This document shows, one piece after another, positions 5,090 through 5,141 of a stretch of DNA of 5,141 nucleotides (within the stretch, counting starts at the first letter, position 1; each line of letters begins with the position of its first letter). The notes beneath the pieces are model-generated. The model ran no database searches and was not told the DNA's origin. It saw only the letters and a program-made list of their open reading frames with translations. The position numbers were made by a program, and so were the translations under genes. Source of the stretch: an uncultured Ruminococcus sp. (GTDB taxonomy: Bacteria; Bacillota; Clostridia; Oscillospirales; Ruminococcaceae); NCBI GenBank assembly GCA_937910385.1, contig CALEPT010000142.1, positions 1 to 5,141 of the forward strand, in the 5' to 3' direction.

Positions 5090-5141
5090 CAGGCGAATCT
5101 CGATTTTGTCAGCAAAAAATAGTATACAAAGTTTCGGACTC
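5087..5141. repeat. Terminal direct repeat, right copy
   Basis: This is identical to positions 1-55. It should be removed once when the unit is closed, giving 5086 bp. Features running past 5086 continue at the matching base from position 1. Confidence 0.95.

Noticed and set aside
1..5141. CRISPR array, insertion sequence or toxin-antitoxin pair
   Set aside because: I found no regular short repeats with spacers, no transposase or terminal inverted repeats of an insertion sequence, and no small gene pair of that type.

Overview
The window looks like a contig from a Gram-positive, gut- or rumen-type Clostridia bacterium, most like Ruminococcus or a relative in the Oscillospirales. The evidence is strong AAGGAGG-type ribosome binding sites, a perfect TTGACA-17-TATAAT promoter, AT-rich spacers, and secreted proteins with FIVAR-like, NEAT-like and C-terminal beta-rich modules of the kind I associate with that group. 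The taxonomic call is inference from style; no marker gene is present.

The last 55 bases (5087-5141) repeat the first 55 exactly. The contig therefore closes on itself with a unit length of 5086 bp. It is either a real small circle (plasmid, excised cassette) or an assembly-graph loop such as a tandem array in a chromosome. No replication, mobilisation, partition, transposase or recombinase gene is visible.

Layout, taking the unit as a circle and reading the + strand. (1) A consensus promoter at 740-768 is preceded by two identical copies of a palindromic, operator-like 20-mer (581-600 and 711-730). (2) A roughly 200-nt leader with three hairpins runs from about 775 to 975. (3) A three-gene block on one strand follows: a 177-aa secreted protein (976-1509), a 1039-aa modular secreted protein (1620-4739), and a 32-aa acidic peptide (4752-4850) whose ribosome binding site overlaps the stop codon of the large gene. 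(4) Two terminator-like hairpins lie at 4873-4910 and 4942-4970. (5) A long imperfect inverted repeat lies across the seam at 5021-5089. (6) A GC-richer, ORF-poor, hairpin-dense stretch at about 110-500 ends in a good intrinsic terminator and may be a structured non-coding RNA. (7) An AT-rich regulatory region leads back to the promoter. About 1.2 kb of the 5.1-kb unit is non-coding, which is a lot for so small a unit.

The genes probably form one operon that exports two proteins to the cell surface or medium and makes one small peptide, under a regulator encoded elsewhere. The large gene is a mosaic: lysine and leucine codon choice and cysteine content change sharply near codon 521, at a domain boundary. 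I did not recognise a named system. The least explained parts are how a 5.1-kb circle without a replication or recombination gene persists, the hairpin-rich non-coding segment, and the small coupled peptide.
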